Source: an uncultured Oscillospiraceae bacterium (GTDB lineage: Bacteria; Bacillota; Clostridia; Oscillospirales; Oscillospiraceae). Taken from it: a DNA stretch of 15,732 bases. The translations under genes were made by a program, and so were the position numbers. The notes beneath the pieces were generated by a model. It was not told the origin of the DNA. It made no database searches and worked only from the letters and a program-made list of their open reading frames with translations. Positions within the stretch are counted from its first letter, which is position 1, and each line of letters starts with the position of its first letter. Of this stretch, positions 7,616 through 14,898 are shown in pieces. The stretch covers positions 1-15,732 of the forward strand of contig CAAFMK010000062.1 of assembly GCA_900763995.1 (NCBI GenBank). Direction: 5' to 3'.

Positions 7616-8557
7616 ATGAAAAAAGCAGTTTCAATTCTGGCCACCGTTTTGCTTATGCTGACGACAGGCTGTACACCATCACAACCCAAAGAGGAGCGGT
7701 TGACCATTGTGGCGACCACCTACCCCGTCTATCTGTTCGCCAGCGCAGTGGTGCAGGATGTAGACGGGGTAGTGGTGGAACGCCTCAATACAGGCGCATC
7801 CAGCTGTCTGCATGACTATACTCTGTCTGTGGACGATATGAAACTGCTGGAGCAGGCGGATATAATCGCCATAAATGGTGTTGGTCTGGAAGATTTTATG
7901 GAGGACGCCCTGTCCAAAAGTAAGGCTCAGGTGGTAGACTGCTCCCAGGGGGTGGCACTGCTGGAGAACCTGACCCACGACCATGCAGAGGGGGATGAGG
8001 GGCATGACCACGGCCACTACGACCCCCATATCTGGATGGCCCCAGAGAATGTGGCCATTATGGTGGACAACCTGGAGCATGCGCTGAGCGAGCTTGATCC
8101 GGACAACCAGCAGAAGTATCAGGACAATGCCATGAATGCAGATCTTTTGCTGGAGACATGGGACAGCAATATCCAGGATATTCTGCAAGAAAATAAGGCC
8201 CTTATCACAGGACTTATCACCTTCCATGACGGATTCCAGTATTTTGCCCATACCTATGGCCTACCCCTGCTGGCCGCCATTGAGGAGGAGGCCGGCAGCG
8301 AGGCCAGCGCCAAGGAGATCTCAGAAATCACAGATTTGGTTGTGGAAAAGGAGATCCCTGTGATTTTCACAGAGGTCAACGGTTCCAAAACTACGGCTCA
8401 GGCCATCCAGCGGGAGACTGGCTGTGACCTTGCCCAGCTCAACATGCTGATGGACGGCCCGGAGGATGGAGATCTTACCCATTATCTGGACGGGATGTTC
8501 CAGAATATCAGGGAAGTGGTCAATGGGTTTGCCGGGGAAGAGGTAATCGTAGCATGA
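7616..8557 (+). CDS. znuA: Metal (probably zinc) ABC transporter substrate-binding lipoprotein
   Basis: This 313-residue member of the ZnuA/TroA cluster A-I binding proteins captures metal outside the membrane and passes it to the permease. A signal peptide ends in a lipobox (LTTGC, Cys19), so it is lipid-anchored. Likely metal ligands are H66 (LHDY), H138 (DPHIWMAP), H204 (FHDGF) and E253 (FTEVNGS). A His/Asp-rich loop before H138 (HDHAEGDEGHDHGHYDPH), with seven histidines, is typical of zinc rather than manganese binders. The frame is open from further upstream, but ATG 7616 has AAGGAGG at 7605-7611 just ahead and starts the signal peptide, and the promoter lies between. The SSCLHDY context of the first ligand differs from the more usual PHDYE and probably marks a clostridial subfamily. 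It is the first gene of the operon, and its stop overlaps the ATPase start (ATGA). Confidence 0.88.
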   Translation: MKKAVSILATVLLMLTTGCTPSQPKEERLTIVATTYPVYLFASAVVQDVDGVVVERLNTGASSCLHDYTLSVDDMKLLEQADIIAINGVGLEDFMEDALSKSKAQVVDCSQGVALLENLTHDHAEGDEGHDHGHYDPHIWMAPENVAIMVDNLEHALSELDPDNQQKYQDNAMNADLLLETWDSNIQDILQENKALITGLITFHDGFQYFAHTYGLPLLAAIEEEAGSEASAKEISEITDLVVEKEIPVIFTEVNGSKTTAQAIQRETGCDLAQLNMLMDGPEDGDLTHYLDGMFQNIREVVNGFAGEEVIVA

Positions 8558-9357
8558 GAAAGATCAAGCACGATCGGCAATCTGACAGCTGTTCTGGCTC
8601 CTGTTGCCTCAAGCTGGAGGGGCTGTCTGTCAGCTTTGAAAGCGGCCCAGTTTTGGAGGATGTATCCTTCCATCTGCACTGCGGAGAAATTGCGGCCCTG
8701 ATCGGCCCCAACGGGGCTGGAAAATCCACCCTATTTCGCAGTATTTTAGGCCAGATCGCCTATCAGGGCAGCATCACCTTTTCCCCTGCTGGAGGGGTGG
8801 CAGTTGCCCTTGCAGACGGTGAGCCGACTGGTGGCGTGCGCCCTCTGGTGGGATATGTGCCACAGTCCCCCAGCTTTGATCGGGGAGATCCCGTATCTGT
8901 GCTGGATTTCTTTACAGCGGCAACAGGAAAATGGCCAGTGTGGCTGCCCATTCCCCAAAAACATCGGGATCGTGCCGCCGCCTGTCTGGCCCGTGTTCAC
9001 GGGGAGGATCTGCTGGATCGCCCGATGGGGGCGCTGTCCGGCGGTCAGCTTCAGCGGGTGCTGCTGGCGCTGGCATTGGAGCCGGTGCCCCATATCCTTG
9101 TTTTAGATGAGCCCCTGTCCGGTGTGGACATCGAGGGGGAGCACCAGCTGCTGGAGATGCTGGATGAACTGCGAACCCAGTATGACCTTTCCATTTTGCT
9201 CTCAACCCACGACTTTGCTACCCTGGGTCAGTTTGCGGATAAGGTCATTTTGCTCAACCAGCGGGTACTGAAGGTGGGCACACCAAATGAGGTGCTCTCA
9301 TCCCCGGAATTTTATGATACCTTCCATCTGCGGGTGGGGGGAGGAGGAGAGCCATAA
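8554..9357 (+). CDS. znuC: Metal (zinc) ABC transporter ATP-binding protein
   Basis: This 267-residue cytoplasmic ATPase powers the importer. All motifs are intact: Walker A GPNGAGKST (51-59), Q-loop in VGYVPQSPSFDRGDP, signature LSGGQLQR (161-168), Walker B ILVLDEP (181-187), D-loop SGVD and H-loop STHD (217-220). Length and motif spacing match ZnuC-type proteins. About 24 extra N-terminal residues (CSGSCCLKLEGLSVSFE region, with three Cys) precede the first strand. The start overlaps the stop of the binding protein gene, and the stop overlaps the permease start as TAATG, so the three subunits are translationally coupled. It could serve manganese instead of zinc; the His-rich loop of the binding protein argues for zinc. 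Confidence 0.93.
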   Translation: MRKIKHDRQSDSCSGSCCLKLEGLSVSFESGPVLEDVSFHLHCGEIAALIGPNGAGKSTLFRSILGQIAYQGSITFSPAGGVAVALADGEPTGGVRPLVGYVPQSPSFDRGDPVSVLDFFTAATGKWPVWLPIPQKHRDRAAACLARVHGEDLLDRPMGALSGGQLQRVLLALALEPVPHILVLDEPLSGVDIEGEHQLLEMLDELRTQYDLSILLSTHDFATLGQFADKVILLNQRVLKVGTPNEVLSSPEFYDTFHLRVGGGGEP

Positions 9358-10202
9358 TGGAACTGTGGTATTCTCTGGTTTCCCTCCTGCCCTTCGATTG
9401 GGCCCAGCCAGGGCAGATGTACTTTATGAAGCACGCCCTGCTGGCAATTTTGGTGATCACACCGCTCTTTGGAATTTTATCCACCATGGTGGTACACAGC
9501 CGAATGTCCTTTTTCTCTGATGCGCTGGGGCATTCTGCCTTTACTGGCATGGCCATCGGTGCCATCTGCGGGTTTAATCATCCCACATGGGCAGCGGTGC
9601 TGTTTGCCATTGTCTTTGCCCTGCTGTTCAATCTGGTACGCAGGCGCTCCGCTCTAGCCGGGGATACGGTGATCGGGGTTTTTTCCTCCACTGCGGTGGC
9701 CCTAGGTATTTTCCTTTCCACCCTGAATGGACGCTCTTTCACAAAGTTTAACAGTTTGCTCATTGGTGATGTGCTTTCAGTAGACCCGGCAATGATCGGT
9801 GTTCTGGCACTGATTTTGTTGGTCGTCATAGCTTTGTGGGTGGTGTCCTTTAATCAGCTGATGCTCTCAGCGGTACATCCCGCCCTTGCGGATAGCCGAG
9901 GGGTAAAGGTGTTCTGGCAGGAGACCATTTTCTCTATGGCAGTGGCAGTGGTAGTCACCCTGTCCATGACTTGGGTGGGGTTGATGGTCATCAATTCCCT
10001 ATTGGTGCTCCCCGCCGCCGCCGCCCGTAATCTGGCCCGGAATATGTGGCAGTATCATCTGATTTCTCTGCTTGGTGCCATTGTTGCAGGCATAGCTGGA
10101 TTGATGACCTCATATTATATGGGGCCATCTGCTGGTGCATCTATCACACTGTACCTGGCAGTGTGGTTTGCGCTGACCTTTGTGATGCGAAAAAAGGGGT
10201 AA
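9357..10202 (+). CDS. znuB: Metal (zinc) ABC transporter permease
   Basis: This 281-residue integral membrane protein of the ABC-3 family (ZnuB/TroC/MntB) has about eight hydrophobic helices. Family marks include SFFSDALGHSAFTGMAIG (the DALGHSA block near 55-65), FSSTAVALGIFLSTL, the SFNQLMLSAVHPALADSRGV loop that contacts the ATPase, and WVGLMVINSLLVLPAAAARNLA. The ATG overlaps the ATPase stop and has a long purine-rich site, GGGGGGAGGAGGAG, just ahead. It is followed after 27 bases by a methyltransferase gene with no terminator between, so that gene may belong to the same transcript. Confidence 0.92.
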   Translation: MELWYSLVSLLPFDWAQPGQMYFMKHALLAILVITPLFGILSTMVVHSRMSFFSDALGHSAFTGMAIGAICGFNHPTWAAVLFAIVFALLFNLVRRRSALAGDTVIGVFSSTAVALGIFLSTLNGRSFTKFNSLLIGDVLSVDPAMIGVLALILLVVIALWVVSFNQLMLSAVHPALADSRGVKVFWQETIFSMAVAVVVTLSMTWVGLMVINSLLVLPAAAARNLARNMWQYHLISLLGAIVAGIAGLMTSYYMGPSAGASITLYLAVWFALTFVMRKKG

Positions 10203-10229
10203 GAAAACCCTAAGAGGGGAGACGGGACG

Positions 10230-10859
10230 ATGATCACACCCAGAGATTTTTGGGATATGCGCTCAGAGACCTACGACCAGAACTCAGGACAGGAATACGC
10301 CGATGCGTACAGGAAAACAATAAACAACACCCTCCGATACCTGAAGCCTAAAGATACTGTGCTGGAGTTTGCCTGTGGAACGGGCATTACCACCACTGCG
10401 ATAGCGCCCCATGTGGCCAGGGTGCGTGCCATTGACATATCCAACAAGATGGTGGAGGCAGCCCAGGCCAAGGTGAAAAAGCTGGGGCTGACCAATGTGG
10501 AGCTGTCCCAGACGGATCTTTTTGACCCCTGCTTGCAGGAGGGGAGCTTTGATGTGCTGACCGCCTTTAATGTCCTGCTGTACGTGGAAGATCGTCCGCA
10601 GGTGTTAAAGCGGATACATAGTCTGCTAAAGCCAAATGGGATCTTTTTGTCCGCCACAGACTGTCTGGGTGAAAAAATCACAAAGGTCGGGGTCAAAAAG
10701 TTTGTGAAGAGCCACACAGGCTCCATGCCATATGTGGCCTTTGAGACCATGGATCATCTGGAGCAGGAGGTGGCACAGGAGGGGTTCCTGGTTCTGGAGC
10801 GGGAGGATGTACACCGTGCAGCCCCACCCAATCTCTACCTGGCGGCCAGAAGGCTGTGA
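10230..10859 (+). CDS. Class I SAM-dependent methyltransferase
   Basis: This 209-residue protein has a Rossmann-type methyltransferase fold. Motif I, VLEFACGTGITT (44-55), binds S-adenosylmethionine. The acidic residue after strand 2 is in RAIDISNKMVE, and the later blocks are QTDLFDP and FDVLTAFNVLLYVED. The C-terminal part (GIFLSATDCLGE, then LEREDVHRAAPPNLYLAARRL) is the usual three-strand end. The substrate is not predictable. The DFWD and YDQN start is like small-molecule or quinone-type methyltransferases of unknown substrate. A GAGGGGAGA site precedes the start. It may ride on the zinc transporter transcript, but a functional link is not evident. No T-rich terminator on the + strand was found after it; the hairpin at 10887-10923 may stop both converging transcripts. 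Confidence 0.88.
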   Translation: MITPRDFWDMRSETYDQNSGQEYADAYRKTINNTLRYLKPKDTVLEFACGTGITTTAIAPHVARVRAIDISNKMVEAAQAKVKKLGLTNVELSQTDLFDPCLQEGSFDVLTAFNVLLYVEDRPQVLKRIHSLLKPNGIFLSATDCLGEKITKVGVKKFVKSHTGSMPYVAFETMDHLEQEVAQEGFLVLEREDVHRAAPPNLYLAARRL

Positions 10860-10886
10860 CCTATCTGAAAGTCCCCATCAACGAAA

Positions 10887-10923
10887 ACAAGCGCTGTCCC
10901 GAATATCATCGAGCAGCGCTTGT
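10887..10923 (-). terminator. Terminator hairpin between convergent genes
   Basis: Perfect 10-base arms ACAAGCGCTG (10887-10896) and CAGCGCTTGT (10914-10923) flank a 17-base loop. Read on the - strand, the hairpin starts 8 bases past the stop of the 137-residue protein gene and is followed by TTTCG, a short T-rich tail, so it fits termination in that direction. On the + strand no T run follows, so stopping the methyltransferase transcript would be weak. Confidence 0.65.
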
Positions 10924-10931
10924 CAGCGAAC

Positions 10932-11345
10932 TTATGAGTCAATGTCGACCAGAATATTGTCTGTGCCATGTTCCTCAAATTCAGTGATGTAGGCGTCGAT
11001 CCGGCTGGCTAGTTCGGCATAGTTGCTTTCATCAATGGGGGCATCGTTCATATCCCGCCGGGCCAGATCCTCAGCCAGAATGTCAAAGAACACATTGTTT
11101 TCATACTCTGCAATGGCCTCATGGATACCGCCCTCCACAAAAGCACGGGAGGGAACCACCTCTCCCCGATATACCTCGGCCAGATCAGGCATTCCTTCCA
11201 GTGCGGCTCTGCCAAAAATCAGACTTTCTATCTCGTCATAGTCGGTGAAGCGCTGTTCACCCCGTGTGGCGTTTAAAATCCAGTTTCCAATGTAGACAAG
11301 ATCCACCAGACGACGAAGTTGTTTTCGGCTCAATTCCAGGTTCAT
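10932..11345 (-). CDS. Conserved-looking 137-residue protein of unknown function
   Basis: This acidic, soluble protein has no signal peptide or membrane helix. I do not recognise a named family, although LVDLVYIGNWILNATRGE and the FFDILAEDLARRD block recall short conserved hypothetical proteins found in several bacterial groups. It looks mostly helical, with many Asp and Glu residues toward the C-terminus. The open frame extends far upstream, but the ATG at 11345 was chosen: GGAGAGGAGGG lies just ahead, and the extension would run through a consensus promoter (11437-11464). It is a single-gene unit, convergent with the methyltransferase gene, divergent from the DUF1934-argS operon, and has its own terminator. 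The strong promoter and foldable leader suggest substantial, possibly controlled expression. Confidence 0.8.
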   Translation of the reverse strand: MNLELSRKQLRRLVDLVYIGNWILNATRGEQRFTDYDEIESLIFGRAALEGMPDLAEVYRGEVVPSRAFVEGGIHEAIAEYENNVFFDILAEDLARRDMNDAPIDESNYAELASRIDAYITEFEEHGTDNILVDIDS

Positions 11346-11376
11346 ATCAGGCCCTCCTCTCCTGGATAAATGGAGC

Positions 11377-11429
11377 ACTGCACCGGTCACAAAACACAGT
11401 CCTGTGGCCCAGACTACGGTTGGTGCAGT
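11377..11429 (-). promoter_or_regulatory. Structured 5' leader of the 137-residue protein gene
   Basis: The - strand leader (about 11430 to 11346) holds a perfect 8-base inverted repeat: on the + strand ACTGCACC (11377-11384) and GGTGCAGT (11422-11429). Nested inside is a second dyad, CACAG-TC-CTGTG (11395-11406). The outer arms would close a stem around 37 bases, upstream of the ribosome site at about 11351-11361. It matches no riboswitch class that I can recognise. It may be a simple mRNA-stabilising fold. Confidence 0.4.
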
Positions 11430-11436
11430 ATAACAT

Positions 11437-11464
11437 ATTATAATCGGCCTTGGAAATTTGTCAA
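11437..11464 (-). promoter_or_regulatory. Consensus sigma-A promoter for the 137-residue protein gene
   Basis: On the - strand TTGACA (11464-11459) and TATAAT (11442-11437) are both perfect consensus boxes with a 16-base spacer. Transcription would start near 11430, giving a leader of about 85 bases. It points away from the DUF1934-argS promoter, which begins 75 bases further on. Confidence 0.85.
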
Positions 11465-11538
11465 ATAGAGAAAGACGGTAATTTCCCTTGTTTTTTGAAG
11501 AAAAATCCCATACAATGAACAAAAGGCTGTTGGAACCC

Positions 11539-11567
11539 TTTACAGATAGGGGTAAACTGTGTATAAT
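11539..11567 (+). promoter_or_regulatory. Sigma-A promoter of the DUF1934-argS operon
   Basis: TTTACA (11539-11544) and a perfect TATAAT (11562-11567) are spaced by 17 bases. Transcription would start near 11574, about 45 bases before the ATG at 11619, which is too short a leader for a T-box. As in the zinc operon promoter, TTTAC and GTAAACTG lie over the -35 box and spacer, here with 8 bases between TTTAC and GTAAA. Confidence 0.85.
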
Positions 11568-11618
11568 ACCTCCGTTCACCTGCCGGATCAATGATACATC
11601 CGGAGTTTGGAGGTCTCT

Positions 11619-12068
11619 ATGCAAAAAGATGTGGTCGTCTCTGTAAAAGGGATGCAAAAATTTGATAATACAGACCCTGATGTGATCGAACTGGTTACAG
11701 AGGGCCACCTGACACGAGAGGGAGAGAGTTATACCATCTCCTATCAGGAGAGCGAGCTCACCGGCCTGGAGCGAACACTGACCACCATCCAGGTGGATGG
11801 GGATCAGGTCACCCTGATGCGTGTGGGGGAGTTTACCAGTCAGATGGTGTTCCAGGAGGGCCGCCGCCATTTATCCATGTATAATACACCATATGGTGCC
11901 ATGGCCATCGGGGTGAATACCCGCCATCTTCTGGCTGAGATGACAGATCAGGGCGGGGATATTGAAATCGACTACGCCATTGAAATTGACCATACACTGG
12001 CGGGACGCACCGTGTTCCAGATCAATGTGAAGGAAGCGGAGCAGGGTGTTTCCAGCTTAAAGCAGTAA
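11619..12068 (+). CDS. DUF1934 (YwiB-like) beta-barrel protein
   Basis: This 149-residue protein belongs to the DUF1934 family. Its members are small lipocalin-like beta-barrels of unknown function, often found next to argS in Firmicutes. The pattern fits: VVVSVKGMQKFDNTDPDVIELVTEG, YTISYQESELTGLERTLTTIQ, RHLSMYNTPYGAMAIGVNTR and a final strand IDYAIEIDHTLAGRTVFQINV. The ATG at 11619 is preferred over an in-frame TTG four codons earlier because TGGAGG (11608-11613) is correctly spaced from the ATG. The gene ends 21 bases before argS and shares its promoter, so the two are co-expressed. No catalytic residues are apparent, and a ligand-binding role would be a guess. Confidence 0.9.
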   Translation: MQKDVVVSVKGMQKFDNTDPDVIELVTEGHLTREGESYTISYQESELTGLERTLTTIQVDGDQVTLMRVGEFTSQMVFQEGRRHLSMYNTPYGAMAIGVNTRHLLAEMTDQGGDIEIDYAIEIDHTLAGRTVFQINVKEAEQGVSSLKQ

Positions 12069-12089
12069 GAGAAAAAGAGGTAGGATAGA

Positions 12090-13841
12090 ATGAGTAATAT
12101 GATTCAGATGGCAAAGGATCAGGTGGCTCAGCTGACCCAGGTAGCCTATGAGAAGGCTGCTGCGGCCGGACTGTTGCCCGCTGGGGAGCGTGTAAAGGCA
12201 ACCATCGAAATTCCAAAGGACACCTCCCACGGGGATTACGCCTCATCCTTTGCTATGGCAGGGGCTAAGGCCCTCCATATGGCTCCCCGGGCCATTGCAC
12301 AGGTCATTGTGGATCATCTGGAGCTGGCGGGAAGCTATTTCCAGAAGGTGGAGATCGCAGGCCCTGGCTTTTTGAACTTCACCCTCGGCCCCAAGTGGTA
12401 TGGAGATGTGCTGTCTGCGGTAGAGACAGAAGGGGCCTCCTATGGCTCCAGCAATGAGGGGGGCGGGAAGAAGGTCATGGTGGAGTTTGTCTCCGCCAAC
12501 CCCACCGGCCCCATGCACATGGGCAACGCCCGGGGCGGCGTGCTGGGTGACACCCTGGCCAATGTGCTCAAGCGTGACGGCTGGGACACCTGGAAGGAAT
12601 TTTATGTCAATGATGCAGGTAACCAGATCCATAAGTTTGCGGTGTCCATCAACGCCCGCTATATGCAGCTGATTGTGGGGGAGGAGAATTTCCCCTTCCC
12701 AGAGGAGGGCTATAAGGGGGACGACATCAAGGAGCTGGGCCAGGCCATTTATGAGATGCACATGGACAGCTGGAAGGGGCTCCCAGAGGAGGAGCGGCTG
12801 GAGAAGCTGGCCGAGTACGGTCTGTCTGTCAACATCCCAAAAATGAAAGAGGATCTCCACAAATACGGCATTGAGTATGACCAGTGGTACTTTGAGTCCT
12901 CTCTCCACCAGTCCAACTATGTGGCTGAGACTGTGCAGATGCTCTCAGACCGGGGCTGGACTTACGAGAAGGACGGAGCCCTGTGGCTGAATACCACCAA
13001 GCTGCTCAAGGAAAAGTATATGCGTGAGGGTAAGACCCAGGAGCAGGTGGACAAGCTGGATCTGAAGGACGATGTGCTCCGCCGTGCCAACGGATTTTAC
13101 ACCTACTTTGCCGCCGACATTGCCTACCATCGCAACAAGCTGGAGGTGCGTGGCTTCGATCTGGCCATCAATATCTGGGGCGCAGACCACCACGGCCATG
13201 TGGCCCGTCTCCAGGCCGCACTGGATGGTCTGGGGCTAGATGGTTCCCACCGTCTGGTCATTGTGCTGATGCAGCTGGTGAACCTGTTGCAGGATGGAAA
13301 GCCTGTGCGTATGTCCAAGCGCTCCGGCAAGGCCATTGCCCTCCACGATCTGCTGGATGAGATCAATGTGGACGCCGCCCGGTACTTCTTCAACTCCAGA
13401 ACCTCTACCAGCCCTCTGGATTTCGATCTGGATCTGGCAGTCCGTCAGGACGGAGAGAATCCGGTGTACTATGTCCAGTATGCCCACGCCCGTATCTGCT
13501 CCCTCATCTCCCGTCTGGGTGAGGAAGATGGGGCAAAGGTGCCCTCTGCCGCCAGCGTGGATGCCGCAGTGATGGCCACAGGGGAGGAGCTGGGCCTTGT
13601 TAAGACCCTGGCCCAGTACCCAGAGGAGCTGCACCTGGCCGCCCGTGACTACGATCCCAGCCGGATCAACCGCTATCTGGTGGCCCTGGCCGGTGACTTC
13701 CACCGCTTCTATAATGCCTGCCGTATTAAGGGCGAGGAGGAGAAGGTGCTCTCAGCCCGTCTGAAGCTGGCGGACACCGTGCGCTCTGTTTTGGCCAACG
13801 GCCTTGATTTGCTGGGCGTATCAGCACCTGAGAAAATGTAA
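12090..13841 (+). CDS. argS: Arginyl-tRNA synthetase
   Basis: This 583-residue class I aminoacyl-tRNA synthetase charges tRNA-Arg with arginine using ATP in the cytoplasm. Domain order is complete. An N-terminal add-on domain (about 1-100) contacts the tRNA D-loop. The catalytic Rossmann core has the HIGH-type motif as HMGN (143-146) in NPTGPMHMGNARGG and the second motif as RMSKRSGKA (407-415). The helical anticodon-binding DALR domain begins near YVQYAHARICSL and ends at the C-terminus. Length is normal for the family. The site GAGGTAGGA precedes the ATG, 21 bases after the DUF1934 gene. A strong terminator follows directly. No T-box leader was found upstream. Confidence 0.97.
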   Translation: MSNMIQMAKDQVAQLTQVAYEKAAAAGLLPAGERVKATIEIPKDTSHGDYASSFAMAGAKALHMAPRAIAQVIVDHLELAGSYFQKVEIAGPGFLNFTLGPKWYGDVLSAVETEGASYGSSNEGGGKKVMVEFVSANPTGPMHMGNARGGVLGDTLANVLKRDGWDTWKEFYVNDAGNQIHKFAVSINARYMQLIVGEENFPFPEEGYKGDDIKELGQAIYEMHMDSWKGLPEEERLEKLAEYGLSVNIPKMKEDLHKYGIEYDQWYFESSLHQSNYVAETVQMLSDRGWTYEKDGALWLNTTKLLKEKYMREGKTQEQVDKLDLKDDVLRRANGFYTYFAADIAYHRNKLEVRGFDLAINIWGADHHGHVARLQAALDGLGLDGSHRLVIVLMQLVNLLQDGKPVRMSKRSGKAIALHDLLDEINVDAARYFFNSRTSTSPLDFDLDLAVRQDGENPVYYVQYAHARICSLISRLGEEDGAKVPSAASVDAAVMATGEELGLVKTLAQYPEELHLAARDYDPSRINRYLVALAGDFHRFYNACRIKGEEEKVLSARLKLADTVRSVLANGLDLLGVSAPEKM

Positions 13842-13880
13842 GGAAAAAGACACGCTCTTTTGTGGGGCGTGTCTTTTTCC
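13842..13880 (+). terminator. Strong hairpin terminator after argS
   Basis: Perfect 14-base arms GGAAAAAGACACGC (13842-13855) and GCGTGTCTTTTTCC (13867-13880) flank an 11-base loop. The GC-rich core is followed by TTTTT inside the right arm, and the matching A run makes it able to act in both directions. The base after argS TAA begins the stem. The ribosome site of the next gene (AAAGGAGG, 13881-13888) begins right after the stem. Confidence 0.88.
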
Positions 13881-13894
13881 AAAGGAGGATTTGT

Positions 13895-14215
13895 ATGGCA
13901 AAGCGTGTCTGGTTCCCTAAGCAGCGGGATATGTTGGCAAAGCACCGCAATCCGATCACCTATGTGCTGGCTGTACTGGGTCTGCTGGGCAGTTTGGTTG
14001 GAATGGGTCTGCTGCCTGATCTGGTCAGTGTCAATCCCAATGCAGTCAATACCATTGCCCGCCCAAAGGAGTGGATGGTTGGACTGCACTTTGTCATAGT
14101 CGCTCTGTTTACAGGACTGTTTTGGAAACGGCCAAGGGAGATTGCCTATCTCATTGGCGCAGTATTTGGTGTGGTAATGCTGTATTTTATGCTGTACACC
14201 AATTTGGGGGTGTAA
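13895..14215 (+). CDS. Small three-helix membrane protein of unknown function
   Basis: This 106-residue protein is not one I recognise. A basic N-terminal segment (KRVWFPKQRD, KHRN) precedes three hydrophobic helices: about 21-44 (ITYVLAVLGLLGSLVGMGLL), 60-77 (WMVGLHFVIVALFTGLFW) and 83-104 (IAYLIGAVFGVVMLYFML). The basic KRPRE linker between helices 2 and 3 suggests that loop is cytoplasmic. The ATG at 13895 has AAAGGAGG at 13881-13888; an in-frame upstream start at 13862 would lie within the terminator hairpin and is rejected. The gap to the NUDIX gene is only 3 bases, so the two are co-translated. Since a terminator lies directly upstream and no promoter was seen between, expression may depend on read-through. 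Confidence 0.8.
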   Translation: MAKRVWFPKQRDMLAKHRNPITYVLAVLGLLGSLVGMGLLPDLVSVNPNAVNTIARPKEWMVGLHFVIVALFTGLFWKRPREIAYLIGAVFGVVMLYFMLYTNLGV

Positions 14216-14218
14216 GGA

Positions 14219-14836
14219 ATGGATGTAGAAAAAATCAGACAGGTGCTGTCCTGCCGCACCCCTGACCTGATGGATGCCACAGGCCACTATGGGGTGCTGG
14301 TTCCGCTGGTGGAGCGGGATGGAGAACTGTATCTGCTCTATGAGGTTCGGGCCCTGACTATGAAGCGCCAGCCTGGGGAGGTGTGCTTTCCCGGAGGGAG
14401 GATGGAGGCGGGAGAGACGCCAGAGGAATGTGCCCTGCGGGAGAGCTGGGAGGAGCTGGGCATTCCCCCAGAGAAGGTGCGTATTTTGGGCCGACTGGAC
14501 TTCATTGCCCATCGGACACACTTTCTCATGCAGCCTATTTTGGCTCAGGTGGATGGAGAGGTGATGGACCACCTCAAACTCAACCTAGGAGAGGTGAAGG
14601 AAATCTTCCTGGTTCCCCTGTCCCATCTCATGACCACCCGGCCCATTGAGTACGAGTACACCCTCCAGCCAAAGGCAGGAGCGGACTTCCCCTATGAGGT
14701 ACTGGGAATACCGAAAAATTATGCTTGGCAGATCGGATGGGAAAATATCCAAGCTTATCCATGGAATGGCCATACGATCTGGGGGATGACTGGGCGAATT
14801 ACCCGGCACCTGGTAGAACTGTTAAAGGAACACTGA
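14219..14836 (+). CDS. NUDIX hydrolase, CoA-diphosphatase (NudL)-like
   Basis: This 205-residue protein has a full NUDIX box at 60-82: G60, E66, R74-E75, E78-E79 and G81-I82 in GGRMEAGETPEECALRESWEELGI. NUDIX enzymes cleave nucleoside diphosphates linked to another moiety, using a divalent metal bound by the box glutamates. The preceding LLYEVRALTMKRQPGEVCFPGG resembles the extra motif of CoA pyrophosphatases (NudL/YeaB), which split coenzyme A into 4'-phosphopantetheine and 3',5'-ADP. The Arg of that motif is kept but the usual His is not evident, so other substrates are possible. The ATG at 14219 follows the membrane protein stop by 3 bases; AAGGA abuts the start, and GGGGGTG lies further up. 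A terminator follows. Confidence 0.87.
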   Translation: MDVEKIRQVLSCRTPDLMDATGHYGVLVPLVERDGELYLLYEVRALTMKRQPGEVCFPGGRMEAGETPEECALRESWEELGIPPEKVRILGRLDFIAHRTHFLMQPILAQVDGEVMDHLKLNLGEVKEIFLVPLSHLMTTRPIEYEYTLQPKAGADFPYEVLGIPKNYAWQIGWENIQAYPWNGHTIWGMTGRITRHLVELLKEH

Positions 14837-14880
14837 AGAGCAGCCCACCCGGAATATTTCTGGGTGGGTCGCTCTGTTTT
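14837..14880 (+). terminator. Terminator after the NUDIX gene
   Basis: The arms AGAGC (14837-14841) with GCTCT (14871-14875), and CCCACCC (14844-14850) with GGGTGGG (14862-14868), form a long stem with one mismatch and one wobble around an 11-base loop. The stem is followed by G and four T. It begins immediately after the TGA. Confidence 0.87.
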
Positions 14881-14898
14881 ACCCATAAGGGGGGTGGT

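Noticed and set aside
11568..11618. Possible T-box leader for the argS operon
   Set aside because: The leader is only about 45 bases; no T-box sequence, specifier stem or antiterminator is present.
11346..11870. Upstream extension of the 137-residue protein to a 312-residue frame on the - strand
   Set aside because: The extension runs through a consensus promoter and leader, lacks protein-like character, overlaps the start of the DUF1934 gene on the other strand, and the internal ATG at 11345 has a strong ribosome site.
12243..12908. 221-residue open frame on the - strand opposite argS
   Set aside because: It is antisense to a highly conserved gene, its composition is that of a shadow frame, and it has no ribosome site or promoter.
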